The notes: a model not told the origin generated them from the sequence alone. DNA of 64,000 bases from CAZBJJ01 sp964492245 (GCA_964492245.1 CAZBJJ010000004.1:16432-80431), one strand, 5' to 3'; shown: positions 49,583 through 59,176, counted from the stretch's first letter. Made by a program: numbers and translations.

Positions 49583-51601
49583 CTGATTACAAAAGAACAA
49601 AAAAAACATGCCAAACTTAGCCTTATTCTCCTGTCTCACTGCCATGTCCCATATAATAGTGGCGAGGACGAATTTGAACAGGCCTATCAGAATATTGCCA
49701 AGCCCTTCGTATCGGCCCTATATCACTACCCTGCAATTCAGGCGACTTTGCATTATTCTGGTGTTTTTTTACATTGGATGAATACTCGACATCCGGAATT
49801 TATTTCGCTATTAACCGAAATGCTCGATCGCAAACAAATTGAGCTTTTAGGCGGTGGCTATTATGAGCCGGCCTTCAATATTATTCCCCAAGCCGATCGC
49901 ATATCTCAGACAGAGCTTCAGACCAATTTAATTAGGCAGATATTTGGCAAGAGGGTGCGTGGCTGTCTTTTGCCCTCTATGCTTTGGGACCCCTCTCTTA
50001 TTCCCGCCTTTGCCAGTTCTGGCATCGAATATACCTTTTTAAGCTGTAATCAATTTTCGCTGGCAAGGGTAGCTACATCGGACATGGTAAGCCCCTTTAT
50101 AACCGAAGAGCAGGGGAGAGTGTTAAGTGTTTTTCCGCTGTATATGCACAAAGATCTGCCCAATCCATTTAAAGAATATCCGGGCTTTCTTAAAGCTCTT
50201 TCCCTGCTTGCCTCGACAGACGAGATGAGAATTATTTCTATAATTCCAGAAATTCACACTGTCTTAGATGATAGATACGAACAAAAAGAAAGGACCTTTG
50301 AAGGCTTTTTTAAAAATATTTTGGCTGAACAGGATTTAATTCAATCAATTTTGCCGGCGAGGGCCATGAAACTTCCTTTTTCCGTAAAGAAAGCTTTTTT
50401 CCCCAATTCTGCCGAGGCCCATTTAATGGCCTGTGCTTCAAATACTGCAGCGAAAAAAGGCAATAATGAAAACAGAGGGCGGGATAAAAAAAACAATACC
50501 TCCAACAATTTCACGGTAAGCGGTATTTTGCCCCGACAATTCTTGCTTTGGTATCCTGCAAGCATGAACATATATTCGAAGATGAACCATATGCACGTCT
50601 TGGTTAACCAATTGCGAGGCGATAAGGCCCGAAAGCAGAATGCGCGCGAAGAGATACTAAAGGCGCAGGGGCTGTGTAATTTTATTAGCTGTTCAGGACA
50701 TGGTATTTATTCAAATTCGTTGCGCAAGGGAGCATATCGTTCCTTAATTAATGCAGAAAAAATATACCGCCAAAGACAAAACTTTGAACATGGGCTTGTG
50801 TCTAAAGATTATTCTTTTAATGGGAAAAATTCATTTTTATTCCAGGGAAATAATTTAAATGCCTATGTCTCGCTACTTGGTGGCTCTGTCTTTGAAATAG
50901 ATTATCTGGCTAAATCCTGGAATTATGCCGACTCAATGGAGCGGCGGATTGAAAGCTGGAGTGCCGAGACTGCGGTGGAAGATGTTTTACCGCGGACCTC
51001 TTTTTTAGATATTTTGATGAGCCCGGAGACAAATTTTGAAAAGGCTCAAAACGATGTTTTTAATTCTTCTCGACTCTGTTGCAATGAAAACTATAGAGAC
51101 ATAGAGGTGGACCGAAAAAATAATTATGTGGTTTTAAGTCTAGCGCCAAACCCAAAGCATCGCTTTGGCTCAATCGAAATTATTAAACGCATCTGTCTTG
51201 TAAAAAATTCTTTAAAGGTAAACTGGTCTCTTTTAAATACCGGCAATAGCGTAGAGCGCTTTAATTTTGCATCCCGCCTAGAGCTCTCCTTTGCCAGCGA
51301 ATTAGCTACCGAGTTGCGGGGCCTCCGCGAAAACGGGGAAGAAAAGCTCTTTAATCTGCCTGCCGACTTAAACTCATTTATTCGTATACAGGCCTACGAT
51401 AAAGAAAACGATGTAAAAATTAACATACAGGCCGAACGATCCATAAACTGGTGGGTATATCCTGTTAAAACGTGCACCAAGGTTAAAAATTCCCTTGGCC
51501 AGGCCTATCAATCTACCTCAATTTCTCCGGTCTATTCCCTTGTTTTGGCCCCCGGAGAATCCTGGGCCACCGGTATTCAATTGGATTTCCAAAAAGCATA
51601 G
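49583..51601 (+). CDS. GH57-family protein (alpha-amylase/4-alpha-glucanotransferase-like), apparent CTG start, altered catalytic motif
   Basis: 672 residues if translation starts at CTG 49583. The first in-frame ATG/GTG/TTG is the TTG at 49748, 55 codons in, but the skipped region is homologous: LITKEQKKHAKLSLILLSHC then HVPYNSGEDEFEQAY, carrying the HxH motif. AGGAG (49571-49575) is 7 bases from the CTG. GH57 landmarks: LHYSGVFLHWM, QIELLGGGYYEPAF, and LLPSMLWDP (125-137), where the nucleophile Glu of WLxERVxDP is Ser132. The downstream DDGEKFG-type motif is also unclear. The C-terminal beta domain has GGSVFEIDYLAKSWNY. It may be a non-catalytic relative. Confidence 0.8.
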   Translation: MITKEQKKHAKLSLILLSHCHVPYNSGEDEFEQAYQNIAKPFVSALYHYPAIQATLHYSGVFLHWMNTRHPEFISLLTEMLDRKQIELLGGGYYEPAFNIIPQADRISQTELQTNLIRQIFGKRVRGCLLPSMLWDPSLIPAFASSGIEYTFLSCNQFSLARVATSDMVSPFITEEQGRVLSVFPLYMHKDLPNPFKEYPGFLKALSLLASTDEMRIISIIPEIHTVLDDRYEQKERTFEGFFKNILAEQDLIQSILPARAMKLPFSVKKAFFPNSAEAHLMACASNTAAKKGNNENRGRDKKNNTSNNFTVSGILPRQFLLWYPASMNIYSKMNHMHVLVNQLRGDKARKQNAREEILKAQGLCNFISCSGHGIYSNSLRKGAYRSLINAEKIYRQRQNFEHGLVSKDYSFNGKNSFLFQGNNLNAYVSLLGGSVFEIDYLAKSWNYADSMERRIESWSAETAVEDVLPRTSFLDILMSPETNFEKAQNDVFNSSRLCCNENYRDIEVDRKNNYVVLSLAPNPKHRFGSIEIIKRICLVKNSLKVNWSLLNTGNSVERFNFASRLELSFASELATELRGLRENGEEKLFNLPADLNSFIRIQAYDKENDVKINIQAERSINWWVYPVKTCTKVKNSLGQAYQSTSISPVYSLVLAPGESWATGIQLDFQKA

Positions 51602-51619
51602 CGATAAAAAGCAATACCA

Positions 51620-51648
51620 TTGACACTTCGGGCTGTCGTTTTTATAGT
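51620..51648 (+). promoter_or_regulatory. Leaderless-type promoter of metG
   Basis: TTGACA (perfect, 51620-51625), exactly 17 bases, TATAGT (51643-51648), 9 bases before the ATG at 51658. No Shine-Dalgarno site is present. This is the best example of the pattern in the window. Confidence 0.75.
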
Positions 51649-51657
51649 AATCGCAGA

Positions 51658-53895
51658 ATGAGCACGAAAAATTTACCTAGACGCCTTATTACCTCGGCCT
51701 TACCCTATGTAAACAATGTCCCACATCTGGGGAATTTAATTCAGGTCTTATCGGCAGATGTCTTTGCCCGCTATTGTCGCCTTGCCTCCTACGAAACCCT
51801 GTATGTCTGCGGTACCGACGAATATGGCACCGCTACCGAGACAAGGGCGCTAGCAGAGGGGATAAGTCCTAAAGAGCTCTGCGATCGCTATAACGCCCTG
51901 CACAGCCAGATATACGATTGGTTTACCATCTCTTTCGATAAATTTGGCAGGACATCCACCCCTTTGCAAACAAAAATTGTACAAGATATATTTAAAAAAT
52001 TGGACGAAAATGGTTTTATTCTCGAGCGCACTATTGAACAATTGTACTGTACTAGCTGTGCCAGGTTTTTAGCTGATAGGTTTGTACGGGGCAATTGCCC
52101 CTATTGCAATTCGCCAGATGCCCGAGGCGACCAATGCGAAGAATGTGGCAAGCTGTTGGATCCAACCGAACTGCTTGAACCCCGCTGCGACAGCTGCGGA
52201 ACAAGACCTATAATTAAAAACACGAGCCACCTGTATATCGATTTGCCTAAGCTCAAAGACCGGCTGCAAGAATGGATTAAAAAAACCAGCGTAAAAGGTT
52301 TTTGGGCTAAAAACGCCATTCAAATGACCCAGGCCTGGATACGCGATGGGCTGCACGAAAGGGCAATAACCCGCGATTTAAAATGGGGCATTCCGGTGCC
52401 CAAGGCCGGCTACGAAGACAAGGTGTTTTATGTTTGGTTCGACGCTCCCATTGGCTATATTTCAATTGCCGCAAATTTAGCCGCCGAAAGGGGAGAAGAT
52501 TGGAAGAGCTTTGTCGACTACTGGTGGAAGAGCCCCGAGCAGGTCGAGCTTTTTCAATTTATCGGCAAGGACAATATTCCCTTTCATACGGTAATTTTTC
52601 CATCCAGCCTTTTGGGGACTGGCGAAAACTGGACCATGCTGCACCACATGTCCAGCAGTGAATATTTAAACTACGAGGGCGGGAAATTCTCTAAAAGTAA
52701 GGGAATTGGCGTCTTTGGAAGCGATGCAATGGAATCGGGCATAGCTGCCGATCTCTGGCGCTTTTATATTTATTACAACAGGCCAGAAAAATCCGACGGG
52801 CAGTTTGTCTGGAAGGATTTTCAGGAGAAAGTAAATGGTCAGCTCATTGGCAATCTTGGAAACCTGGTAAACCGGGTGCTCACCTTTGTACATCGGTATT
52901 ATGACAGCCACATTCCACCGCTTCCTCAAGATGCCAAGGCAGCGCCATGGCAGGACGATATCGAAAAACTTATAGCTAAAACCGGCGCGCTTTTGGAACG
53001 CGCCGAATTACGAGAGGCCTTTAAGACTGTGTTCGAAATATCTTCAATAGGCAACAAGGCCTTCCAAGACGGCGAGCCATGGAGGACTAGGCTAGATGCC
53101 CCCGAACTTGCCAGTGCGCTCATTCACCGCCTCTGCCATCTAATAGCGAAATTATCGATACTCCTGTATCCCTATCTGCCGACAAGCGCACAGACAATTG
53201 CTTCCTTTTTCTCGCTCTCCTTTAAGGGCGAAGGCGCACTGAGCTGGAAAAATTTGCAAGGCCCATTGAATATTACCAAATGCACTACATCACAGGTTTT
53301 GTTTAACAAATTGGAGGACGATAAAGTGGCAGAACTGCACGATACCTATAGTGGATCCCAAGCAGAACGGGATATTCGAGAACCCAAAGAAGAGGAATCT
53401 TTGGCAAATAAATTTGCTGCAAGGGTCAGTCTGCGCGTTGGAAAAATTATTGCAATCGAACGCCACCCAAAGGCGGATAAGCTCTATATTGAACAGGTAG
53501 ATATGGGAGATGGCCAGCGCACCATAGTTTCGGGTCTTGTGCCCTATTATACCGAGGAAGAACTTATGGGCCGCAATATAATTGTGGTCTCCAATTTAAA
53601 GGCGGCAAAGCTTCGAGGAGTCGAAAGCCAGGGAATGCTCTTAGCGGCCTCGGTTAAAAATGAGGATGGCAGCGAGCTCGTCGAGGTTCTCTTTGCTGAA
53701 GATGCAGAACCCGGGACAGACGTATTGCTGGAAGGCCTCGATACCTCTTTTAATGGCGAAGAAATCGATATCGATACCTTTTTCCAGCTTCCTATACTTG
53801 CCAAAGAGGGCACTATTTATGTAGACAAACATAGATTGCTGGTAAAGGGACAGGCCCTGGCCAGCAAGCGCGTCTTAAATGGAGAAGTGGGCTAA
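51658..53895 (+). CDS. metG: Methionyl-tRNA synthetase with C-terminal tRNA-binding domain
   Basis: 745 residues. Class I signature PYVNNVPHLGNL (HIGH-type HLGN), zinc knuckles in the CP insertion (CTSCARF, CPYC, CEECGKLL, CDSCG), KMSKS as KFSKSKG, helical anticodon domain, and a C-terminal EMAP/Trbp111 domain (FAARVSLRVGKIIAIERHPK, with VSNLKAAKLRGVESQGMLLA). It charges initiator and elongator tRNA-Met. The fusion of the tRNA-binding domain gives a long form as in E. coli. The gene has a separate leaderless-type promoter. Confidence 0.96.
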   Translation: MSTKNLPRRLITSALPYVNNVPHLGNLIQVLSADVFARYCRLASYETLYVCGTDEYGTATETRALAEGISPKELCDRYNALHSQIYDWFTISFDKFGRTSTPLQTKIVQDIFKKLDENGFILERTIEQLYCTSCARFLADRFVRGNCPYCNSPDARGDQCEECGKLLDPTELLEPRCDSCGTRPIIKNTSHLYIDLPKLKDRLQEWIKKTSVKGFWAKNAIQMTQAWIRDGLHERAITRDLKWGIPVPKAGYEDKVFYVWFDAPIGYISIAANLAAERGEDWKSFVDYWWKSPEQVELFQFIGKDNIPFHTVIFPSSLLGTGENWTMLHHMSSSEYLNYEGGKFSKSKGIGVFGSDAMESGIAADLWRFYIYYNRPEKSDGQFVWKDFQEKVNGQLIGNLGNLVNRVLTFVHRYYDSHIPPLPQDAKAAPWQDDIEKLIAKTGALLERAELREAFKTVFEISSIGNKAFQDGEPWRTRLDAPELASALIHRLCHLIAKLSILLYPYLPTSAQTIASFFSLSFKGEGALSWKNLQGPLNITKCTTSQVLFNKLEDDKVAELHDTYSGSQAERDIREPKEEESLANKFAARVSLRVGKIIAIERHPKADKLYIEQVDMGDGQRTIVSGLVPYYTEEELMGRNIIVVSNLKAAKLRGVESQGMLLAASVKNEDGSELVEVLFAEDAEPGTDVLLEGLDTSFNGEEIDIDTFFQLPILAKEGTIYVDKHRLLVKGQALASKRVLNGEVG

Positions 53896-53946
53896 AATAT
53901 CGGCCCGATGTGTATAAATACAGGTGATTTTTTTTTCACTTTTGTC

Positions 53947-53952
53947 TATAGT
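53947..53952 (+). promoter_or_regulatory. -10 box of the RNase Z-like gene
   Basis: TATAGT ends 8 bases before the ATG at 53961. The region 16-18 bases upstream is a T-rich run (GTGA, nine T, CAC) with no clear -35 box. No Shine-Dalgarno site is seen. Confidence 0.35.
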
Positions 53953-53960
53953 CTTTACTT

Positions 53961-54890
53961 ATGAATCTTGAAGCCTTTATTTTAGGTTGCGGTGGCATGA
54001 TGCCCCTGCCCCGACGCCATTTAACTTCTGTCCTACTGCGCAGAGAGGGCGATCTTTTTCTTTTCGATGGAGGGGAGGGCACCCAGGTCTCCTTGCGCCG
54101 TTTAAATTTGCGCTGGAAAAAAATATCTGCAATCTTTGTAAGCCATACTCACGCAGACCATGTTACCGGCCTGCCAGGCATTTTAATGCTCTCGTCGCAG
54201 GTAGACCGGGACGATCCTCTAACCATAGTTGGGCCGCCAAAAATTGCGGAATATATAGAATCCAATAGGCGCGTTTTGGACATGTACATAAATTACGAAA
54301 TTATTGTAAAAGAGGTCCACGAAGAGGGAATAGTGTTTCAGGGTGATGGCTATAGCGTGCGTGCATTTCCACTGCGCCATACAAAGCCCTGCCTTGGCTA
54401 TGTCTTCGAAGAGGAACCGCGTCCAGGTAGCTTTAACCCCGAGGCCGCACTGGCCTTAAAGGTACCCGTTGGGCCCCTTTGGTCAAAACTGCAAAGCGGG
54501 CAGGCTGTCACCTCCAGCGATGGCAGCACTGTCCAGCCCAGCCAAGTCCTTGGCCCCGAACGCAAGGGCCGGAAATTTTCCTATGTTACCGATTCACTGT
54601 ACTTTCCGCAAATTGCAAAGGAAGTTGCCAATTCCGATTTATTTATCTGCGAAGGCATGTTCGAACAGGAGCTCTTGGAATCGGCCAGGGAAAAAAAGCA
54701 TATGACCGCCGAGCAGGCAGCACATTTAGCCAGGGATGCGGGCGGAGTTAAGCAGCTAGCTCTTATACATTACAGCCCCCGCTATACTGAACACAATTTG
54801 AAGCTTCTTTTAAAACAGGCACAGGCCGTTTTTCCAGACACTGTTTTATCTCGAGACAGAATGCATATCCCCATTCTGTACGAGGATTAG
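53961..54890 (+). CDS. rnz: Ribonuclease Z (tRNase Z, ElaC type)
   Basis: 309 residues, the normal size. Beta-lactamase-fold metal motif FVSHTHADHVTGLPG (His62, His64, Asp66, His67), then PLRHTKPCLGYVFEE, YVTDSLYFP and LIHYSPRYTEHN complete the zinc ligands. It cleaves the 3' trailer of tRNA precursors; in strains with encoded CCA its role may be broader. The stop overlaps the convergent GGDEF-like gene by 4 bases. Confidence 0.93.
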   Translation: MNLEAFILGCGGMMPLPRRHLTSVLLRREGDLFLFDGGEGTQVSLRRLNLRWKKISAIFVSHTHADHVTGLPGILMLSSQVDRDDPLTIVGPPKIAEYIESNRRVLDMYINYEIIVKEVHEEGIVFQGDGYSVRAFPLRHTKPCLGYVFEEEPRPGSFNPEAALALKVPVGPLWSKLQSGQAVTSSDGSTVQPSQVLGPERKGRKFSYVTDSLYFPQIAKEVANSDLFICEGMFEQELLESAREKKHMTAEQAAHLARDAGGVKQLALIHYSPRYTEHNLKLLLKQAQAVFPDTVLSRDRMHIPILYED

Positions 54891-55996
54891 CTGGTTTTTG
54901 TAAGGTACTCCCGATATCGATCGGGATTTACCTTAAAGCCAATTATCCTGTTTGTCTTTTCTTTTTCTGCCTTCTCTAGGGCCGTCTCGGCTTCGGTTAA
55001 TAGACGTTGCCCTTCCAGAAGTCTGCCAATTCTCGAAGAAATACCAAAATAAAGCTGAGAGGGCGAATCGAAATCGCTTTTAGCGAGCTTTTGTATAAAT
55101 TCCTCTGTCATTCGTATACCGTGTTCTAGATCGATATTTGGCAAAATTATAGCCAAACCGGCCCCACCATATTCGAAAATTAAATCTCTAAAGCTAAAAA
55201 ATGAAACAGCAAGATTGGCTAAATTGTTGCGGGTATCTGTTTTATCTTCTGCATCGCTGTCCATCAAAATTAAGACTAAATCCTGTTCAAAAGAGGCGGA
55301 TCGCTCCAATTCCGAATTCAATCGTTCCATTATATAGTGCGTCCAACCAATATTGCTGTCGGGGGTATATAGCCCATTGGGGTTGGAAGAGATGTGGAGC
55401 TCGGGTATCTTCGTTGCAATATCAATTTCTAAATTTTTGGAAGGCTCTACAATTATATTGGGCCTGTTTTTTGTGGAGTATATCGAACTAAAAAGTAAAA
55501 GTATTAGCACAAGTAAAATGCCAATGGAAAAAACAAGCAGGAACTGCTTTACAATTCTGGCAAATGCATCAATATCAATTCTTAGGCCTTTAGCAACTAT
55601 ATATAGGCCCTGTGGCGCAATATTGGGCAGTACAGCGGTATATTCGTTGTTATTGATAAATAAAGGCCGCACTGATGCCGAATTAAGGCCAAAGAAATTT
55701 CCTTCTTCGATTTTTTTTTCTAAAATAAAAAGAGGCCCCGTGGAATCTCTAATCGAGATAGCTAATAAATAATTTGTTTTTAAAAAGGCCTCTCGCAATA
55801 TCTGCCTAAAGGCCTCATCGTCTACCTTGCTAAAAGCCTGTTCTTGCAGATAGCTCGATATACGAATAAACTCATCGTAGGCAATTGCCTGTGTATGTTT
55901 AATCTCTCGAGTAAATAAAAATGTACTTATAGCCAGCCCTAAAATTAATAATAGAGAACACAATGTGGTGAATATTTTCAGTATCGAATTATCCAT
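54887..55996 (-). CDS. Membrane protein with degenerate GGDEF domain
   Basis: 369 residues from the ATG at 55996. Membrane segments near 7-28 and 152-172 enclose a periplasmic sensor region (31-150). The cytoplasmic C-terminal domain from about 215 has a GGDEF-domain pattern: YIMERLNSELERSASFEQDL then FEYGGAGLAIILPNIDLEHG (GGAGL at 277-281 in place of GGDEF) and FGISSRIGRLLEGQRLLTEA with KAEKEKTNRI. The active-site Asp/Glu are replaced, so it probably does not synthesise c-di-GMP but could bind a nucleotide or partner. It has its own leaderless-type promoter. Confidence 0.82.
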   Translation of the reverse strand: MDNSILKIFTTLCSLLLILGLAISTFLFTREIKHTQAIAYDEFIRISSYLQEQAFSKVDDEAFRQILREAFLKTNYLLAISIRDSTGPLFILEKKIEEGNFFGLNSASVRPLFINNNEYTAVLPNIAPQGLYIVAKGLRIDIDAFARIVKQFLLVFSIGILLVLILLLFSSIYSTKNRPNIIVEPSKNLEIDIATKIPELHISSNPNGLYTPDSNIGWTHYIMERLNSELERSASFEQDLVLILMDSDAEDKTDTRNNLANLAVSFFSFRDLIFEYGGAGLAIILPNIDLEHGIRMTEEFIQKLAKSDFDSPSQLYFGISSRIGRLLEGQRLLTEAETALEKAEKEKTNRIIGFKVNPDRYREYLTKTS

Positions 55997-56007
55997 ACGA
56001 GCAGTAT

Positions 56008-56036
56008 ATAATATCGACGCAGAATCTGCCACTCAA
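56008..56036 (-). promoter_or_regulatory. Leaderless-type promoter of the GGDEF-like gene
   Basis: On the minus strand TTGAGT (56036-56031), 17 bases, TATTAT (56013-56008), 11 bases before the ATG. TATACT is also present 6 bases before the ATG as an alternative -10 box. It lies in the gap after the DUF115 gene. Confidence 0.55.
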
Positions 56037-56040
56037 AAAT

Positions 56041-57723
56041 TTAAAAGGGATAATATTTCCTTAAGATTCTAATGCTTTTTTCGATAGTCATTTGAAAAAG
56101 TTCTTCAAAAGAAATGTGAGGATGCTTATTGCGTAAAAACGTGCCAAAGGGCAAAAGAGTAGAAAAAGCATCTTTTTGGGCATCCTCGAGCATGTTAAAA
56201 TATTCCTGGCTCGGTAAAAAGAGGGGGGGCAGCGATTGTAAGGCTGCTATATAATTGGTAATGAAGGCCTCCAAACTGCTTTTCGGTCTGCCTACTCCGA
56301 ATAAGGATATAAAGTTATTTTGATTTTGGCCATCCCTATTCAGCGTCTTGCCCGGGCCTGGCCCTTCACCGCTTTGTCCAAGGGGTCTGTCGTTAATAAA
56401 AATGGAAACAGGCAGAGAGCCAAAGGCAAGACTTAAATAATCCCTATACGAATCTAGGGTCGCATTTCCGTAGCGCCAGCCATCGGGAGTTTTTTCAAAT
56501 TTTGTAGTTGGATTTCTCATTATTAAATATCTAAACTGATTTTCTATAGGGTTTAATCGATTTTCTTTAAGTGAAAATAGCTTGTGTAGATAGGTTCCCC
56601 GCGCATAGGAAGAGCCCTGGGGGTAGCCGAAGTCGGCCCCATAGATATCAATTTTCTTGGCACCCATCTCTAAGGCAAGCGAGAGAGCAGCATGGCTCAC
56701 ATTGCCTCCAGAGACATCGACATTAATAAAATTGCGATAATATTTAAAAACATATTTAAAAAAGGGATGGGCACTTGCCATATAAATAGGACGCTTATTA
56801 AAATCGGAAAGATTTCGCGGACTGGCTAAATCCAAAAAAAGGGAATAATCAGCCTTGAAGCCGAGAAAGTGTAAATAGCTTATCTGTTGGCAGTCTATCG
56901 AAATAACGCCTTCGGGAATAATATTGTTTTCCAGCAGGGCGCCCAGGGCTGTGTCGGTGGACAAGAGATAGACAGCAGATTCTCTGTTTTTAATTTTATG
57001 TATAAAATCGTTTAGGCTTGGACCTGCCGCAGCAATTATAATTGAATTTATTTTTCTTAAGGGCTTTATTGGTTCTTTAAGTAGGTTTAAGTTTTTAACG
57101 GCGTTTATAAACCAGCGTCTTCCAAAATGAGATTGCACTGAAAAATCTTTTGTTGTGCTATCAATTACCTTTTTTATTATCCGACTGGCCTGCTTAAAAT
57201 CTTCCTCATTGGCATGAAGGCGCTGACGATGTGGCAATAGCGTTAAGCCACCATCGAATACCGGTTTATATTGCCCCTGAATATAGCGCTCAAGGCTATC
57301 TCCACTTTCGTCAACCAAGATGCTCACTTTGGGGTTGCTGAATATATGCTGATATTCGCGAGCTGCAAGGAGTTCGGCTAGTCCATCAATTCCATATTCA
57401 ATAATAAGGATTGAAGTAATCTTATCATCGGCCATAGCTGTGGCCACTAAGTCGCCCCCGGCCAGTCCAAAAATTATTAAGAAACACTGTCCGGTTATGC
57501 TTTGTAAAAGACGGCTAGCTTCTTTTTGAGGGTCGATTATCGATTGCAATAAATAATATTTTCCCCCTTCGCCACGTATTGCTGGAATGGGAAGGCCTTT
57601 TTTAGAAGGGGTGAAGGTATACATAGCAGTTTCACAGCTTGCGTTGCTCAGGCGTGCGCAGAGCTCTGGATGCGATTGCCCCAAGGCTAAAAGATTTCTT
57701 TCAAAGACATCCCTATTGAGCAT
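56041..57723 (-). CDS. DUF115/MptE-like motility-associated protein, paralogue 2
   Basis: 560 residues. DUF115 motifs: SIIIAAAGPSLNDFIHKI, STDTALGALLENNIIPEGVI, SIDCQQISYLHFLGFKADYS and KKIDIYGADFGYPQGSSYAR. An N-terminal Rossmann-like region includes CFLIIFGLAGGDLVATAMAD. The family includes Maf-type flagellin glycosyltransferases. It is last in a four-gene operon, 1 base after the paralogue-3 stop (TAATATG) with GAGGA upstream. The presence of three paralogues in 64 kb suggests several acceptor or donor specificities. Confidence 0.85.
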   Translation of the reverse strand: MLNRDVFERNLLALGQSHPELCARLSNASCETAMYTFTPSKKGLPIPAIRGEGGKYYLLQSIIDPQKEASRLLQSITGQCFLIIFGLAGGDLVATAMADDKITSILIIEYGIDGLAELLAAREYQHIFSNPKVSILVDESGDSLERYIQGQYKPVFDGGLTLLPHRQRLHANEEDFKQASRIIKKVIDSTTKDFSVQSHFGRRWFINAVKNLNLLKEPIKPLRKINSIIIAAAGPSLNDFIHKIKNRESAVYLLSTDTALGALLENNIIPEGVISIDCQQISYLHFLGFKADYSLFLDLASPRNLSDFNKRPIYMASAHPFFKYVFKYYRNFINVDVSGGNVSHAALSLALEMGAKKIDIYGADFGYPQGSSYARGTYLHKLFSLKENRLNPIENQFRYLIMRNPTTKFEKTPDGWRYGNATLDSYRDYLSLAFGSLPVSIFINDRPLGQSGEGPGPGKTLNRDGQNQNNFISLFGVGRPKSSLEAFITNYIAALQSLPPLFLPSQEYFNMLEDAQKDAFSTLLPFGTFLRNKHPHISFEELFQMTIEKSIRILRKYYPF

Positions 57724-57724
57724 A

Positions 57725-59176
57725 TTAGTCTGTCCTCTTTTTAAGAATATCCCTAATCAAACTTATTGTTCGATTGTATTGTTCATTTTTTGTAAGCGCT
57801 TTAGATGTTGATAACGCATCTTTAGAAAACAGGAGAAGTGATAATTCCTCCATTGCCATTTTATTTTGGCTCAATAGATTGAGGTCTTGTTTTAAAGAAT
57901 TATTGGGCCTTGAAGTTTTTTTAACAAATAAATCTGCAACATAATTTTTTTCGTTTTGAATTATTTCTATTACCTTGCTCCCCTGTATGGAATGATAATT
58001 CTTTCCAGCCTCGGACAGAATTCTGCATCTGTCTTTAATTTCCAATCCTCTATTTTCAAACCATGTGGCATAAATATTTAATGCCTTGGTTTGGCTCTGA
58101 AGTCTATGTCGGTTTTCGAACCACTGGTGTTGAGGAAAAAGGCGCGACTCATGTTCAATGGCTAGCTGCTCAAAGGCCCAGGGGCGGGCATGCGAGAGAA
58201 TGCCCCGAGAAGCGAAATCTAAACCAGCAAAATAGATTCCTCCCCGGCTAAGCTGAAAGGCAATATCCAGGGCAAAGGCGCTTACGGTTCCTCTTTGGGG
58301 GCTTATAAAAAAAGGAGAATCTCGTCCCTGTAACAAGGCGTTTTGCCAATGCTCCCCGGTGGATGTAGCCAAAATATTCTTGTCTTTTAAGAAATGGGGG
58401 ATCTTTGCCCCAAGTTGATATATAAGCGGAATTTCGCAATTTTTAAGTCTGTGTAGATGCAGGCTGGCCCAATAGGTGGGATCGCTGGCTACAACTATGT
58501 CGGGATATATATTTCTACTTAAAAGAGCATTGAGTGCCGAAGAGACAGCAATTAGAATATATTGTTGACGGTTTGTTTTTTTTAAAATTGTTTCGGCAGT
58601 ATATTCTAGGGATGGGCCAGAGGCACAGATAACAATGGGTATGTTGGAATTGCTCTGTGCAAGCAGGAAATGTGAAGAAATACTACTGTGGGGAAGCTGT
58701 AGGCTGTATAGGGCGTTTTTTATCCAGAGTTTGCCAAAGCTTTTTGCGGTGTAATCGCTGGCAAGCTTTCTTTCCTGCCAGTTTTTAATGGTTTTTAAAA
58801 TTATTTTAGCAATTTCTGGCCAGGCCAAAAGAGAGGGCTTCCAATGAATTATTTTAATTTCTTGCGAATTAAAGGCGCCGATACTTTTGTCTAAAAAGCT
58901 CTCTAATTCTTGTTGATTGCTGTAGGTACAGAGATAATTTGCATAGGACAGAGGAGGGGGAGAGGGTTCGGGGGAGGCTGGAAAAAAATTGTCTGCCAAT
59001 TGAATGCCAAATAGGCCCGCCTGGGGGTAACGTTTTCTAAGCTCAGGAAATAGCCATCCCTGGCCAGGCCCTATGACTAAAACACTTGGACAATTAATGC
59101 CTAGGTTCAAGCTGTCTAGAAAACGGCTAGCCTCTAATTCCGGATGGCGATTAGAGTGAAGGCGTAATGGTGTCAA
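57725..59176 (-). CDS. DUF115/MptE-like motility-associated protein, paralogue 3 (short)
   Basis: 483 residues from a TTG start that overlaps the upstream stop (TTGA). DUF115 motifs: IPIVICASGPSLEYTAETIL, AVSSALNALLSRNIYPDIVV, ASDPTYWASLHLHRL and GGIYFAGLDFASRGILSHAR. An N-terminal segment reads SVLVIGPGQGWLFPELRKRY. It is shorter than the other two paralogues. It forms a tandem pair with paralogue 2, so the two may act as a complex or on related glycans (inference). Confidence 0.83.
   Translation of the reverse strand: MTPLRLHSNRHPELEASRFLDSLNLGINCPSVLVIGPGQGWLFPELRKRYPQAGLFGIQLADNFFPASPEPSPPPLSYANYLCTYSNQQELESFLDKSIGAFNSQEIKIIHWKPSLLAWPEIAKIILKTIKNWQERKLASDYTAKSFGKLWIKNALYSLQLPHSSISSHFLLAQSNSNIPIVICASGPSLEYTAETILKKTNRQQYILIAVSSALNALLSRNIYPDIVVASDPTYWASLHLHRLKNCEIPLIYQLGAKIPHFLKDKNILATSTGEHWQNALLQGRDSPFFISPQRGTVSAFALDIAFQLSRGGIYFAGLDFASRGILSHARPWAFEQLAIEHESRLFPQHQWFENRHRLQSQTKALNIYATWFENRGLEIKDRCRILSEAGKNYHSIQGSKVIEIIQNEKNYVADLFVKKTSRPNNSLKQDLNLLSQNKMAMEELSLLLFSKDALSTSKALTKNEQYNRTISLIRDILKKRTD

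Noticed and set aside
49748..49750. TTG 49748 as the GH57-family start
   Set aside because: It would remove a conserved N-terminal region including the HxH motif, and no Shine-Dalgarno site precedes it.
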